Of a stretch of 64,000 nt of DNA, positions 27,552-36,899 are shown piece by piece. A program made the position numbers and the translations under genes. Position 1 is the stretch's first letter. The number at the start of each line of letters is the position of its first letter. Location of the stretch: assembly GCF_004216955.1 (NCBI RefSeq), contig NZ_SGXL01000001.1:1949413-2013412 (forward strand), read 5' to 3'. Origin of the DNA: Fictibacillus sp. BK138 (GTDB lineage: Bacteria; Bacillota; Bacilli; Bacillales; Fictibacillaceae). The notes beneath the pieces were generated by a model. That model was not told where the DNA came from. It made no database searches and saw only the letters and a program-made list of their open reading frames with translations.

Positions 27552-28526
27552 TTACTTGATTGATTTTGGCAGCAGTCTTTTTTCATCCATGAGATCTGAG
27601 ACAGTTCCGATACTTAGTCCCTTTTCTTTAATTCCTTTAATCAGCTTATCTAACCCCTCCGCTGTTGAAGCAGTTGGATGCATAAGAATCATAGCTCCAG
27701 GGTGTACCTTTTTTAGGACTCTTTCCACCATCTCATCAGGATTCGGATTCCTCCAGTCTACTGTGTCAACAGACCAAAGAATCGTTTTCATGTTAAGGTC
27801 AGCAGCTATTTGAACAACATCGTTCCGGTAGCTTCCGCTTGGCGGTGCAAACCATTTTGGTGACTTATCCAACGTGGCATTTATGACTTCATTTGTTTGT
27901 TTGAGTTCTTCAGTAATTCTCGTATTCGTCATTTTTTTCAAATCTGGATGAGAGTATGCATGGTTGCCAATTTCATGATTTTCTTCAGCGATCATTTTTG
28001 CCAGAGAAGGATTTTTCTTTACCCATGAACCGTCCAGAAAGAAAGTTGAGTGTACATTATTCTTCTTCATTGTCTGCAGCATACCCGGCAGGTGCTCATT
28101 GCCCCAAGCCACATTCACAAGAAGAGTTACCATAGGTTTCTCTGGATTTCCTCGATAGATTGGAGAAGCAGGCAAGTTTTCTAAATGTATCGTTGGTTCT
28201 ATTTGCTTTACCACTAATTTATTTTCATCGAATTTATTTACTTTTTTCATAGCCTTAAATGATTCTTCCATATCTACAACTAGTCCATTGTAGCCGGGAG
28301 TGGCTTTCCAAACAGGGTCGATTTCAGCATTCTGAGGCGGCTTGTTTAATTCCTTAGCTTTTTCTTTAATCTGTGCATAGATTGAATTTGATTTCATTTG
28401 TGAAACTGCCGTACTCTGCGCCTTAATACTTTCTATATAAGTGCTCGTAAATGGGTTATGCACCGAAATAGCAGTTGCAGTAATGATTAACACGATGACG
28501 GACCAGTGAAGAATTGATTTTTTCAC
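27552..28526 (-). CDS. ylxY: Polysaccharide deacetylase-like sporulation protein YlxY
   Basis: The 324-residue protein has an N-terminal membrane/signal helix (about residues 7-25) and a NodB deacetylase domain from about residue 125. The second metal motif is present (GNHAYSHPD), but the first motif, normally TFDDG with two catalytic aspartates, reads LLVNVAWG. The protein may therefore lack deacetylase activity, as seems true for its B. subtilis relative. It lies between pnp and mlpA. Confidence 0.88.
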   Translation of the reverse strand: MKKSILHWSVIVLIITATAISVHNPFTSTYIESIKAQSTAVSQMKSNSIYAQIKEKAKELNKPPQNAEIDPVWKATPGYNGLVVDMEESFKAMKKVNKFDENKLVVKQIEPTIHLENLPASPIYRGNPEKPMVTLLVNVAWGNEHLPGMLQTMKKNNVHSTFFLDGSWVKKNPSLAKMIAEENHEIGNHAYSHPDLKKMTNTRITEELKQTNEVINATLDKSPKWFAPPSGSYRNDVVQIAADLNMKTILWSVDTVDWRNPNPDEMVERVLKKVHPGAMILMHPTASTAEGLDKLIKGIKEKGLSIGTVSDLMDEKRLLPKSIK

Positions 28527-28603
28527 ATAACTCCCCTCCCTGTAATCAAGTTATGTACAACCTGTACAAGTTAGAACGCTATTGAAACAATAAGACTTCA
28601 ATG

Positions 28604-28635
28604 AAAAAGCCAGCCTTTATGTAAGGCTGGCTTTT
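28604..28635 (-). terminator. Intrinsic terminator of pnp
   Basis: A 12-bp stem (AAAGCCAGCCTT at 28606-28617, AAGGCTGGCTTT at 28623-28634) has T-rich sequence on the minus strand and lies shortly after the pnp stop. Confidence 0.9.
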
Positions 28636-28647
28636 ATCCATATAGAA

Positions 28648-30762
28648 TTAAACATTCTGCTGCTGTTCGTTTTTCGCTTTTTCTTCTTTTAACACGACTT
28701 TGCGTGATAAGTTTACACGGCCCTGGTTATCGATCTCCATAACTTTTACAAGGATTTCGTCACCAAGCTTAACTACATCTTCAACTTTACCTACACGCTC
28801 TTCAGCCAGTTCTGAAATATGGACTAATCCATCTTTGCCGCTGAACAGTTCTACGAAAGCTCCGAATTTTTCAATACGTTTTACTTTGCCCATGTAGTAT
28901 TCGCCAACTTGAACTTCTCTTACGATATCTTCAATAATCTTCTTAGCCTTGTTGTTCATCGGCTCATCAGTTGAAGCAATAAAGATCGTACCGTCTTGTT
29001 CGATGTCGATCTTAACTCCCGTTTCTTCAATGATTTTATTGATGATCTTCCCGCTTGGTCCGATTACATCACGAATTTTGTCAGGGTTAATCTTCATTGT
29101 TAAAATCTTTGGAGCATACTGAGATAATTGCGTACGAGACTCTGAAAGTGTAGAAAGCATAGACTTCAAGATAATCATGCGGCCTTCTTTTGCTTGAGTT
29201 AGTGCCTCTTGAAGAATTTCACGGTTGATACCTGAAATTTTAATATCCATCTGCAGAGCAGTGATGCCGTTTGGTGTACCTGCTACTTTAAAGTCCATGT
29301 CTCCAAGATGGTCTTCCATACCTTGAATATCTGTAAGAACAGTAACGTCCTCACCATCTGAGATCAGACCCATCGCAATACCTGCAACCGGCGCCTTGAT
29401 CGGCACACCAGCATCCATCAATGCCAATGTACTTGCACAAATACTAGCTTGAGAAGTAGAACCGTTGGATTCAAGTACTTCAGAAACTAAGCGAATTGTA
29501 TACGGAAATTCCTCTTCATTAGGAATTACTTGTTCTAAGGCACGTTCTCCCAATGCACCATGACCTATTTCACGTCTTCCTGGTCCTCGCATAAAGCCGG
29601 TTTCACCAACACTGAATGGCGGGAAATTATATTGGTGCATAAAACGCTTAGACTCTTCAACACCAAGTCCGTCAAGAACCTGTACATCACCTAATGCACC
29701 TAAAGTACAGATACTCAATGCTTGTGTCTGTCCTCGCGTAAACAAACCAGAACCATGTGTTCTAGCTAAAATCCCTACAGTAGAAGAAAGTTTGCGAATT
29801 TCATCCGTTTTTCTTCCATCTGGACGAATCTTTTCTTTTAAGATTAAACGTCTAACTTCTTCTTTGATAAGTTTATGTAGAATCTCTTTAGCTTCATTAG
29901 CTTTTTCTTCATCCTCTTCATAACGTGAAGCGAGATTTGCACCAACTGCATCAAGTGCTTCTTGACGAGCGTGTTTCTCAATTACTTTTACAGCTTCTTT
30001 TACATCGTTGCCGACAAAATCACGGACTTCTTGCTCAAGATCTTTATCAAGCTCATGTAGAACAACTTCCATTTTTTCTTTTCCGATTTCAGAAACGATT
30101 TCTTCTTGGAAAGCAATTAATTTCTTGATCTCTTCATGACCGAACATGATTGCTTCAAGCATTGTTTCCTCAGAAACTTCTTCTGCACCTGCTTCAACCA
30201 TGTTAATCGCATGTTTTGTTCCTGCTACGATTAGTTGAATATCACTTTTTTCGTTCTGGTCAACAGTCGGGTTAATAACAAACTCACCGTCGATACGTCC
30301 AACAGTTACACCTGCGATTGGTCCTTCAAAAGGAATATCGGAGATTGACAATGCAAGAGATGATCCGATCATTGCTGCCATTTCAGAAGAACAATTTTGA
30401 TCAACACTCATTACGGTGCTGACAACTTGTACTTCGTTACGGAAACCATCGGCAAACAAAGGACGGATCGGACGGTCGATCAAGCGGCTTGCCAAAACAG
30501 CTTTTTCACTTGGACGGCCCTCACGTTTAATAAATCCTCCAGGGATTTTACCGACTGCGTATAAACGTTCTTCATAGTTTACTGTCAATGGGAAGAAACT
30601 TAAATTTTTGGGCTGCTTTGAAGCTACAGCAGTAGAAAGTACTGCCGTATCACCATATCTGACCATAACAGCACCATTTGCTTGTTTTGCTAATTCTCCA
30701 ATTTCGAACGTAAGCGTTCTGCCCGCCCAGTCCATGGTAAAAGTTCGTTTTTGTTGATCCAT
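28648..30762 (-). CDS. pnp: Polyribonucleotide nucleotidyltransferase (PNPase)
   Basis: The 704-residue exoribonuclease has two RNase PH domains (about 10-215 and 305-545), an intervening all-alpha domain, and C-terminal KH ([21 protein letters not shown]) and S1 ([16 protein letters not shown]) domains. It degrades mRNA phosphorolytically from the 3' end. The ATG at 30762 gives [14 protein letters not shown] as in the family; upstream in-frame codons lie ahead of the GAGGAG site. It follows rpsO and ends in a strong terminator. Confidence 0.97.
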   Translation of the reverse strand: MDQQKRTFTMDWAGRTLTFEIGELAKQANGAVMVRYGDTAVLSTAVASKQPKNLSFFPLTVNYEERLYAVGKIPGGFIKREGRPSEKAVLASRLIDRPIRPLFADGFRNEVQVVSTVMSVDQNCSSEMAAMIGSSLALSISDIPFEGPIAGVTVGRIDGEFVINPTVDQNEKSDIQLIVAGTKHAINMVEAGAEEVSEETMLEAIMFGHEEIKKLIAFQEEIVSEIGKEKMEVVLHELDKDLEQEVRDFVGNDVKEAVKVIEKHARQEALDAVGANLASRYEEDEEKANEAKEILHKLIKEEVRRLILKEKIRPDGRKTDEIRKLSSTVGILARTHGSGLFTRGQTQALSICTLGALGDVQVLDGLGVEESKRFMHQYNFPPFSVGETGFMRGPGRREIGHGALGERALEQVIPNEEEFPYTIRLVSEVLESNGSTSQASICASTLALMDAGVPIKAPVAGIAMGLISDGEDVTVLTDIQGMEDHLGDMDFKVAGTPNGITALQMDIKISGINREILQEALTQAKEGRMIILKSMLSTLSESRTQLSQYAPKILTMKINPDKIRDVIGPSGKIINKIIEETGVKIDIEQDGTIFIASTDEPMNNKAKKIIEDIVREVQVGEYYMGKVKRIEKFGAFVELFSGKDGLVHISELAEERVGKVEDVVKLGDEILVKVMEIDNQGRVNLSRKVVLKEEKAKNEQQQNV

Positions 30763-30913
30763 TTTACTTGGTACTCCTCTCAACACTTAAAAAATCCTAG
30801 TATTTTATGGTTCTATTATATCCTAACGTAGTCCTTCCTAAAAAGAAAAACTGTAAAGAATTTAATAACCCGTATAAAACATTTCTGATAAGTCGGTTTT
30901 CGTATTACTTGCA

Positions 30914-30943
30914 ATAAAAAAAGCGGGATTAAATCCCGCTTTT
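30914..30943 (-). terminator. Intrinsic terminator of rpsO
   Basis: A 10-bp stem (AAAGCGGGAT at 30920-30929, ATCCCGCTTT at 30933-30942) with a TAA loop and a T-rich tail lies just after the rpsO stop. In related species part of the transcripts read through into pnp. Confidence 0.9.
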
Positions 30944-30949
30944 GTTGGA

Positions 30950-31219
30950 TTAACGACGTAATCCTAGTCTTCCGATCAATTCGCGGTAACGCGTGATGTC
31001 CTTGTTACGTAGGTACGTTAACAAGTTACGGCGCTTACCAACCATTTTTAATAGACCACGACGTGAGTGGTGATCTTTCTTGTGTGTACGCAAGTGATCA
31101 TTCAACTCATTAATTTGTTCAGTAAGGATAGCGATTTGAACTTCTGGAGATCCAGTGTCCGTATCATGTACCTTATACTCGCTGATTAATTCGTTTTTAC
31201 GCTCTTGAGTAATAGCCAT
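30950..31219 (-). CDS. rpsO: 30S ribosomal protein S15
   Basis: The 89-residue protein runs [16 protein letters not shown] to [11 protein letters not shown], the standard S15 length. It binds the 16S rRNA three-way junction early in 30S assembly. A strong AGGAGGTG site lies 7 bases upstream. Longer in-frame extension (to 31318) runs into the leader RNA and is not coding. A structured leader and sigma-A promoter precede the gene. Confidence 0.98.
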   Translation of the reverse strand: MAITQERKNELISEYKVHDTDTGSPEVQIAILTEQINELNDHLRTHKKDHHSRRGLLKMVGKRRNLLTYLRNKDITRYRELIGRLGLRR

Positions 31220-31253
31220 CCTTTTCACCTCCTTAATATTAGAAACACCTATT

Positions 31254-31293
31254 ACCGAGCAAGCGTCGGTGACTCGACTTGCCAAGCAACGGT
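31254..31293 (-). promoter_or_regulatory. Structured rpsO leader (candidate S15 autoregulatory RNA)
   Basis: In the 5' leader three nested helices can form: ACCG/CGGT (outer), CTTGC/GCAAG and an inner TCG/CGA, with unpaired CAAGCAA-type sequence on one side. It lies 35 bases upstream of the start codon. Firmicute rpsO leaders are known to bind S15 and repress translation (Slinger and Meyer described several classes, from memory). The assignment of this one is by position and structure only. Confidence 0.45.
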
Positions 31294-31323
31294 TATTTTG
31301 CACATTAAAAATGTACATGTATT

Positions 31324-31352
31324 AGCATAGCTTGTTTAAGAAATAAATGCAA
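31324..31352 (-). promoter_or_regulatory. Sigma-A promoter of rpsO
   Basis: On the minus strand, TTGCAT (31352-31347) and TATGCT (31329-31324) are spaced by 17 bases, located between the ribC stop and the rpsO leader. Confidence 0.55.
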
Positions 31353-31358
31353 GTTTTT

Positions 31359-32300
31359 TTAACACATTGACTGGATGATTGATAATGTCTCGTTCTTATC
31401 CGTTTTAAGCTGTTCAATCAATTCATCGATTGAATTGAATTTCTTTTCATCTCTGATCCTTTTAAGCCAATTAACACCAATCGTACTCCCATATATTTCT
31501 TTTTGAAAGTCAAAGATATGGACTTCTAAAGAAGGTCTTTTTTGATCATCTTTGAAAGTCGGCTTATAGCCTACATTTGCCATCGCATAGTACTTTTCTC
31601 CATCAACACTAACTTCAACGGCGTAAACGCCTACTTTTGGAAGGGTATAGACATCCGTATCAAGGTTAGCAGTAGGAAAACCTATTGTACGTCCCCGTTT
31701 GTCTCCATGTATGACAGTACCATTCAATTTATATCTTCTGCCAAGATAATGTACAATACTCTCAACCATTCCTTCTCTAAGGCATTGTCGAATAAGAGTA
31801 GAACTTATTTTCTGGCCGTTTTCCTCGATCTTCTCGATTACAGTTTGACCAAACTTGCCGTCAGCTTCATGAACCAATGTTTCAACATTCCCTTTTCCAT
31901 ACTTACCGTATGTAAAATCAAAACCGGTTACAACATGCTTTACATTTAAACCAATAATATACTGATCAACAAATTCCTTTGTAGAGAGTGATGCAAAATC
32001 AAGATCGAATTTAACAAGATAGAAGCGTTTAACTCCCATAGATTTCAATATTTTTTTCTTTTCTTCAAGCGGCGTGATATATGTCCACGTTTCATCCGCT
32101 TTTCCTAAAACGACAGAAGGATGTGGATGAAAACTCATTACAGCTGGAATTGCACCAGTTCTTTCTGCAAGTTCAACGGCTGAGTTTATCACACGCTGAT
32201 GTCCGATGTGAATTCCGTCGAAATAGCCTAATGCCAAAATTAATGGCGGGAGATTTTCTTTTTCATATTGATGAGGATGATTAATGACGATCGTTTCCAA
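31359..32300 (-). CDS. ribC: Bifunctional riboflavin kinase / FAD synthetase
   Basis: The 313-residue enzyme has an N-terminal nucleotidyltransferase domain with the GYFDGIHIGHQRVI motif (FAD synthetase) and a C-terminal flavokinase domain (GRTIGFPTANL). It converts riboflavin to FMN and FAD. It lies 24 bases after truB, and rpsO has its own promoter after it. Confidence 0.96.
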   Translation of the reverse strand: METIVINHPHQYEKENLPPLILALGYFDGIHIGHQRVINSAVELAERTGAIPAVMSFHPHPSVVLGKADETWTYITPLEEKKKILKSMGVKRFYLVKFDLDFASLSTKEFVDQYIIGLNVKHVVTGFDFTYGKYGKGNVETLVHEADGKFGQTVIEKIEENGQKISSTLIRQCLREGMVESIVHYLGRRYKLNGTVIHGDKRGRTIGFPTANLDTDVYTLPKVGVYAVEVSVDGEKYYAMANVGYKPTFKDDQKRPSLEVHIFDFQKEIYGSTIGVNWLKRIRDEKKFNSIDELIEQLKTDKNETLSIIQSMC

Positions 32301-32324
32301 AGACTCACCTACTAACCTGTTTCG

Positions 32325-33236
32325 TTATTCAATGGCTAACACTTTCGCTGGTTTTATCAAACCAGGTTTAGAAGGATGCAACTGATAGATGGCTAGACAT
32401 TTTCCTTCTTCATTATAAACACCAAACGGGCTTTGTTCCAACTCTTTTGGTTTTGGAAGCACTGATCCATTTCTAACTTGACTCTCAGTCTCTTCATCAA
32501 CCGTCCATTTTGGAAAATGCGAGATTCCTTTCTCAAGAGGAAATAAGAAATTATCCAAAGGTGACTCAGCGTTTTCCAGGTCTTCGAATGTGACGCAATC
32601 GCTTAAAGAAAATGGACCTGAAGCCGTTCTGATCAGAGAAGACATATGAGCGGGATAACCTAGCTTCTCACCAATGGCAACGGCGAGAGTGCGGACGTAA
32701 GTACCTTTTGAACATCTGACCCTAAATGAAAAAACAGGATTTTCTTTTCGTAAAACATCCTCTTTGTTCAGCAGTTCAAGTTCATATATAGTCACTTTGC
32801 GTTTTGGCCTTTCAACCTGAATCCCCTGTCTTGCGTATTCATAAAGTTTTTTTCCGTTAACTTTAACAGCCGAGTACATGGGAGGAACTTGTTCGATCTC
32901 GCCTGAATGAGACTGCAGGATCTCTTTTATTTTTCCAAAGTCTATATCTTCATCTACTTGTTTTTCCATTACTTTTTCGCCATGTGCATCTTCTGTATCC
33001 GTTGAGAAGCCGAGCGTAACTTCTCCTATATATTCCTTGCCGTAGTCTGACATATACTCAGCAATTTTTGTCGCTCGCCCAATACAGATAGGCAGTACTC
33101 CAGTAACTTCCGGGTCTAGAGTTCCAGTGTGTCCCACTTTTTTGGTTGAAAAGATCCTGCGTATTTTCGCTACACAGTCATGTGATGTCATTCCGGCAGG
33201 TTTTTTCAGTGCTAAAATTCCTTGCCTAACAGTCAT
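32325..33236 (-). CDS. truB: tRNA pseudouridine-55 synthase
   Basis: TruB makes pseudouridine 55 in the T loop of tRNAs. The catalytic Asp is in GHTGTLDPEVTGVLP. The 303-residue form starts at the ATG at 33236, preceded by AAGGAG; an upstream in-frame start at 33272 runs back into the rbfA terminator. It lies between rbfA and ribC, the usual place in Firmicutes. Confidence 0.96.
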   Translation of the reverse strand: MTVRQGILALKKPAGMTSHDCVAKIRRIFSTKKVGHTGTLDPEVTGVLPICIGRATKIAEYMSDYGKEYIGEVTLGFSTDTEDAHGEKVMEKQVDEDIDFGKIKEILQSHSGEIEQVPPMYSAVKVNGKKLYEYARQGIQVERPKRKVTIYELELLNKEDVLRKENPVFSFRVRCSKGTYVRTLAVAIGEKLGYPAHMSSLIRTASGPFSLSDCVTFEDLENAESPLDNFLFPLEKGISHFPKWTVDEETESQVRNGSVLPKPKELEQSPFGVYNEEGKCLAIYQLHPSKPGLIKPAKVLAIE

Positions 33237-33270
33237 ATCAATTTCTCCTTTTACATACCTGCATTCATGC

Positions 33271-33309
33271 AAAAATGGATAGACAATTTATTTAATTGCC
33301 TATCCATTT
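33271..33309 (-). terminator. Strong terminator between rbfA and truB
   Basis: A long hairpin with arms AAATGGATAG/CTATCCATTT extended by CAATT/AATTG across one mismatch is followed on the minus strand by TTTTTG. It divides the nusA-infB-rbfA operon from truB-ribC. I see no strong promoter for truB in the short remaining leader, so readthrough or an upstream promoter must supply it. Confidence 0.85.
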
Positions 33310-33313
33310 GCTA

Positions 33314-33697
33314 TTATGGTTTCGGATAATCTTCATTTTCTTCGTTGTCTTCGTCATCTCGTTTAATTTCGGATAAAAGACTTTCGATCTTGCTTCCATA
33401 ATTCAAGGATTCATCGAATTTAAAGAAGATGTCCGGTGTTTTACGCATGCGAATACGTTTTCCAATCTCAGTCCTGATAAAACCAGTAGCTTTAGCAAGA
33501 CTGCGTAAAGTCTGTTCTTTTTGTTCGCTGTCGCCAAAAACAGAAACGTATACAGTCGCTTGCTGCAGGTCACCAGTTACATCAACCGCCGTAACAGTTA
33601 CAAAACCAACGCGGGGGTCTTTAAGTTTCCGGCCAATTATATCAGTTAGCTCTTTTTTCATCTGTTCCCCAACACGGTTGGAACGGATTGTGCCCAT
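33314..33697 (-). CDS. rbfA: 30S ribosome-binding factor A
   Basis: The 127-residue protein with a KH-like fold ([20 protein letters not shown] start) assists 16S 5' processing and late 30S maturation, and cold adaptation. It follows ylxP and ends just before a strong terminator. The acidic tail ([14 protein letters not shown]) is longer than in some relatives. Confidence 0.95.
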   Translation of the reverse strand: MGTIRSNRVGEQMKKELTDIIGRKLKDPRVGFVTVTAVDVTGDLQQATVYVSVFGDSEQKEQTLRSLAKATGFIRTEIGKRIRMRKTPDIFFKFDESLNYGSKIESLLSEIKRDDEDNEENEDYPKP

Positions 33698-33728
33698 AAT
33701 TTATACACCCCGTTTCTTGCCACTTGCC

Positions 33729-34007
33729 TTATAGCCACTCCACTTTAGAATCGGTTACTTCCAATTCGGTAATAGATGTAATCATTGCAAGTGCTCTTTG
33801 CAATTCTTTTTCTGCTATTATTTTGTCCGAAGAAACGGTTACCATACTTATCTCTGCCCGCTGCCATAAATCCTGAAATCCTGTTTCAGATACAGCAAGA
33901 TTAAAGCGCTGCCGAAGTCTGTTAACCGCTTTTTGAACAACTGAACGCTTATCTTTTAACGACTGTGCTTCATATATAAAAAACTCAACCGTTAATAATC
34001 CGATCAT
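33729..34007 (-). CDS. ylxP: DUF503 protein YlxP
   Basis: A 92-residue protein with a ferredoxin-like fold (DUF503) that begins [20 protein letters not shown]. It overlaps the infB stop by 4 bases and lies ahead of rbfA. It probably helps ribosome maturation: in S. aureus/B. subtilis, YlxP-like proteins have been linked to small-subunit assembly; I have no direct evidence here. Confidence 0.9.
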   Translation of the reverse strand: MIGLLTVEFFIYEAQSLKDKRSVVQKAVNRLRQRFNLAVSETGFQDLWQRAEISMVTVSSDKIIAEKELQRALAMITSITELEVTDSKVEWL

Positions 34008-36295
34008 TTTACTTTAATTTCTTCCATAATATAAGCTTCAATGATATCGCCTTCTTTAATATCATTGAACTTTTCAAGAGTAATACCACATTCGTATCCA
34101 GCTGAAACTTCTTTAGCATCATCTTTGAAACGTTTAAGTGCATCAATTTTGCCTTCATACGAAACAACACCATCACGGATCAAACGCACTGTTGAATCTC
34201 TTGTGATTTTACCTTCAGTAACATAACAACCGGCGATCGTACCAACTTTAGATACTTTAAAAGTTGTTCTTACTTCAACCTGACCGATAACTTTTTCTTC
34301 GAATTCAGGATCAAGCATACCTTTCATCGCTGATTCGATCTCTTCTATAACGTTATAGATGATGCGGTGAAGACGTACATCAACCTTCTCAGCGTCTGCA
34401 GTACGTTTAGCACCTGCATCCGGGCGAACGTTAAATCCGATCACGATTGCATTTGAAGCAGAAGCAAGCATGATATCATACTCGTTGATCGCTCCAACAC
34501 CTGAGTGAATGATTTTAACTTTAACACCTTCAACATCAATCTTTTGAAGAGAACCTGCAAGTGCTTCTACAGAACCTTGCACATCACCTTTAATGATAAC
34601 GTTGATATCTTTGATCTCACCTTCTTTAATCTGATTAAAGAGGTCATCCAGGTTAAGCTTAGAAGATTCTTTACGCTGAGCATCCTGTTGTTTCTTGAAA
34701 CGGGATTCTCCAACTTGGCGAGCTTTTTTCTCATCAGCAAATACCATGAACGGATCTCCGGCTTGTGGAACATCATTTAATCCCGTAATTTCAACAGGGG
34801 TAGAAGGTCCAACAGATTTAACACGGCGACCAAGGTCATTCACCATCGCACGAACACGGCCGTACGTATGTCCAACTACGATAGGATCTCCTACATTTAA
34901 TGTACCTGACTGAACTAGAAGCGTTGCAACAGAACCACGCCCTTTGTCAAGCTGTGCTTCAATTACAGTTCCAGCAGCAGTACGATTAGGATTTGCTTTT
35001 AATTCTTCAACTTCTGAAACAAGGTTGATCATTTCAAGAAGGTCATCAATTCCGTCACCTTTTATAGCAGAAACGTTAACGAAGATTGTATCTCCGCCCC
35101 ATGCTTCAGAAACTAGTCCATGTTCAGTAAGTTCCTGCATAACACGATCTGGATTAGCAGCTTCTTTATCCATTTTGTTAACAGCAACGATAATCGGTAC
35201 TTCAGCCGCTTTTGCATGGTTGATCGCTTCAACTGTCTGTGGCATTACACCATCATCAGCAGCTACAACAAGAATTGTAATATCCGTTACTTGAGCACCG
35301 CGTGCACGCATAGTCGTAAACGCAGCATGTCCTGGTGTATCAAGGAATGTAATTTGTTTTCCGTTGTTTGTAATCTGGTATGCACCGATGTGCTGAGTGA
35401 TACCACCAGCTTCTCCTGCGGTTACTTTCGTGTTTCGAATAGCATCAAGAAGCGTTGTTTTACCATGGTCAACGTGTCCCATGATCGTTACAACCGGCGG
35501 ACGTACTTGCATATCTTTTTCATCGTCGACGACTTCATAATTTTCAAATTCCGTTTCATCAACGATAATCTCTTCTTCCACTTCAACATCATAGTCAGCG
35601 GCGATTAGTTCAATCGCTTCTTTATCAAGCTCTTGATTGATCGTTGCCATGATGCCAAGACCCATAAGCTTTTTGATGATTTCAGAAGTATCTTTGTTTA
35701 ACTTTTTCGCAAGTTCACCTACTTGAAGAGTGTCGGTAAAGGTGATTTTGCTTGGAGTCTCAAGAACCTTCTTTTGAGGAGCTTGCTGCTGGTTGCCTCC
35801 GCCTCTGTTTTGCTTGTTTCTGTTCTGGTTCTTGTTGTTATTGTTTCGGTTATTGTTGTTTCTGTTATTATTCTGGTTTCTGTTATTGCTGTTTTTTGAA
35901 TTGTTATTCTTTGAAGCATTTTGGTTAGTTGAATTACCTGGCTTCGCCCCTTGAGTTTGCGGGCTTTTCGATTGTGATGAGTTACGATTATCGGTCTCTT
36001 TTTTAATTTTCATATTACTCTCTTTTTGAACTTCCTTTTTATTAGATTTGGTGTCGTTACCAGAGTTGTTTCTATTCTTATCTGTTTTAGGGAGTTGATT
36101 CTGATTTTTTGGTTTTGCAGGCTGATCTTTTTGAGCTTTTGAACTATAAGCTTCATCGAGCTTTGTTAAAGCAGCCTGATCGATCATAGACATATGATTC
36201 GCTACATGAACATCCATCGTTTTTAGCTTCTCGATAATGTCTTTACTTTGAACATTTTTCTGTTTCGCATATTCGTATACGCGTATTTTACTCAT
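34004..36295 (-). CDS. infB: Translation initiation factor IF-2
   Basis: IF-2 delivers fMet-tRNA to the 30S subunit and promotes subunit joining. The 763-residue protein has an N-terminal IF2-N domain (residues 1-50), a long Asn/Lys/Arg-rich linker (about 60-180) with near-pure Asn tracts, a second IF2-N-like segment, the G domain (GHVDHGKT near residue 272; NKMD) and the C-terminal initiator-tRNA-binding domains. It follows ylxQ by about 15 bases and overlaps ylxP by 4. Confidence 0.97.
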   Translation of the reverse strand: MSKIRVYEYAKQKNVQSKDIIEKLKTMDVHVANHMSMIDQAALTKLDEAYSSKAQKDQPAKPKNQNQLPKTDKNRNNSGNDTKSNKKEVQKESNMKIKKETDNRNSSQSKSPQTQGAKPGNSTNQNASKNNNSKNSNNRNQNNNRNNNNRNNNNKNQNRNKQNRGGGNQQQAPQKKVLETPSKITFTDTLQVGELAKKLNKDTSEIIKKLMGLGIMATINQELDKEAIELIAADYDVEVEEEIIVDETEFENYEVVDDEKDMQVRPPVVTIMGHVDHGKTTLLDAIRNTKVTAGEAGGITQHIGAYQITNNGKQITFLDTPGHAAFTTMRARGAQVTDITILVVAADDGVMPQTVEAINHAKAAEVPIIVAVNKMDKEAANPDRVMQELTEHGLVSEAWGGDTIFVNVSAIKGDGIDDLLEMINLVSEVEELKANPNRTAAGTVIEAQLDKGRGSVATLLVQSGTLNVGDPIVVGHTYGRVRAMVNDLGRRVKSVGPSTPVEITGLNDVPQAGDPFMVFADEKKARQVGESRFKKQQDAQRKESSKLNLDDLFNQIKEGEIKDINVIIKGDVQGSVEALAGSLQKIDVEGVKVKIIHSGVGAINEYDIMLASASNAIVIGFNVRPDAGAKRTADAEKVDVRLHRIIYNVIEEIESAMKGMLDPEFEEKVIGQVEVRTTFKVSKVGTIAGCYVTEGKITRDSTVRLIRDGVVSYEGKIDALKRFKDDAKEVSAGYECGITLEKFNDIKEGDIIEAYIMEEIKVK

Positions 36296-36310
36296 ATGTT
36301 CACCCCCGTG

Positions 36311-36616
36311 TTAGTGATCAAGAAGTTCCTTTAAACGCTTTGAAAACCCTTGATCATTGACAGCAACTACAACTCGTTGCTCTTTTCCGATTGCTTTGCC
36401 TAAAACATTTCGATCTTCTATCCAAAAATAATCGACTTTATAGAAAAGACACTTATCTGTAACCTTTTTCTTTGTGTTCTCAGAAGCATCTTTAGACAAT
36501 AAAACGATTTTTGCGTTCTGTTTTTGTATGCTTTTTACTACGAGCTCTTCACCAGAAATAACTTTCCCAGCCCGAGCAGCTATTCCAAGGAAATTTTCCC
36601 ACCGGCTATTTTTCAA
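36311..36616 (-). CDS. ylxQ: L7Ae-family RNA-binding protein YlxQ
   Basis: A 101-residue L7Ae/L30e-fold protein ([36 protein letters not shown]). Members bind kink-turn RNA. It overlaps ylxR by 4 bases and precedes infB in the nusA-ylxRQ-infB operon. The specific RNA partner is unknown; RNase P or rRNA are possibilities from related work. Confidence 0.92.
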   Translation of the reverse strand: MKNSRWENFLGIAARAGKVISGEELVVKSIQKQNAKIVLLSKDASENTKKKVTDKCLFYKVDYFWIEDRNVLGKAIGKEQRVVVAVNDQGFSKRLKELLDH

Positions 36617-36888
36617 GATGTATGACTTCCTTTTTCAAGCTGTTCGTATAGTTCAGCCGGAATTTTCGACTTCAAGTGTGTCTCTAGAATCTTTTTCTTT
36701 TTTGCTTGTTCAACACAAACAAGTTCATGACAAAGATAAGCTCCTCTTCCGGATTTTTTTCCGGTCGAGTCGACAGAGACTTCCCCTTCAGGTGAGCGGA
36801 CAATACGTGTTAATTCTTTTTTCGCCTTCATCTCTTGACAGGCTACGCATTTTCTCATTGGAATCTTGCGGGTTTTCATTGTCTCCAC
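36613..36888 (-). CDS. ylxR: YlxR-family RNA-binding protein
   Basis: A 91-residue basic protein with the YlxR fold: [15 protein letters not shown] near the N terminus and GRGAYLCHE in the middle, four conserved Cys/His-like positions. YlxR was recently linked to RNase P as a modulator (RnpM) in B. subtilis, from memory. It follows nusA by 11 bases and is coupled to ylxQ. Confidence 0.93.
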   Translation of the reverse strand: METMKTRKIPMRKCVACQEMKAKKELTRIVRSPEGEVSVDSTGKKSGRGAYLCHELVCVEQAKKKKILETHLKSKIPAELYEQLEKGSHTS

Positions 36889-36899
36889 CTCGTCTTCTC

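Noticed and set aside
31220-31318. N-terminal extension of rpsO
   Set aside because: It covers the structured leader and the ribosome binding site; S15 is 89 residues in essentially all bacteria.
35120-35608. 162-residue plus-strand frame opposite infB
   Set aside because: It overlaps the conserved G domain of infB and is rich in Cys, Phe and Asn, typical of a shadow frame.
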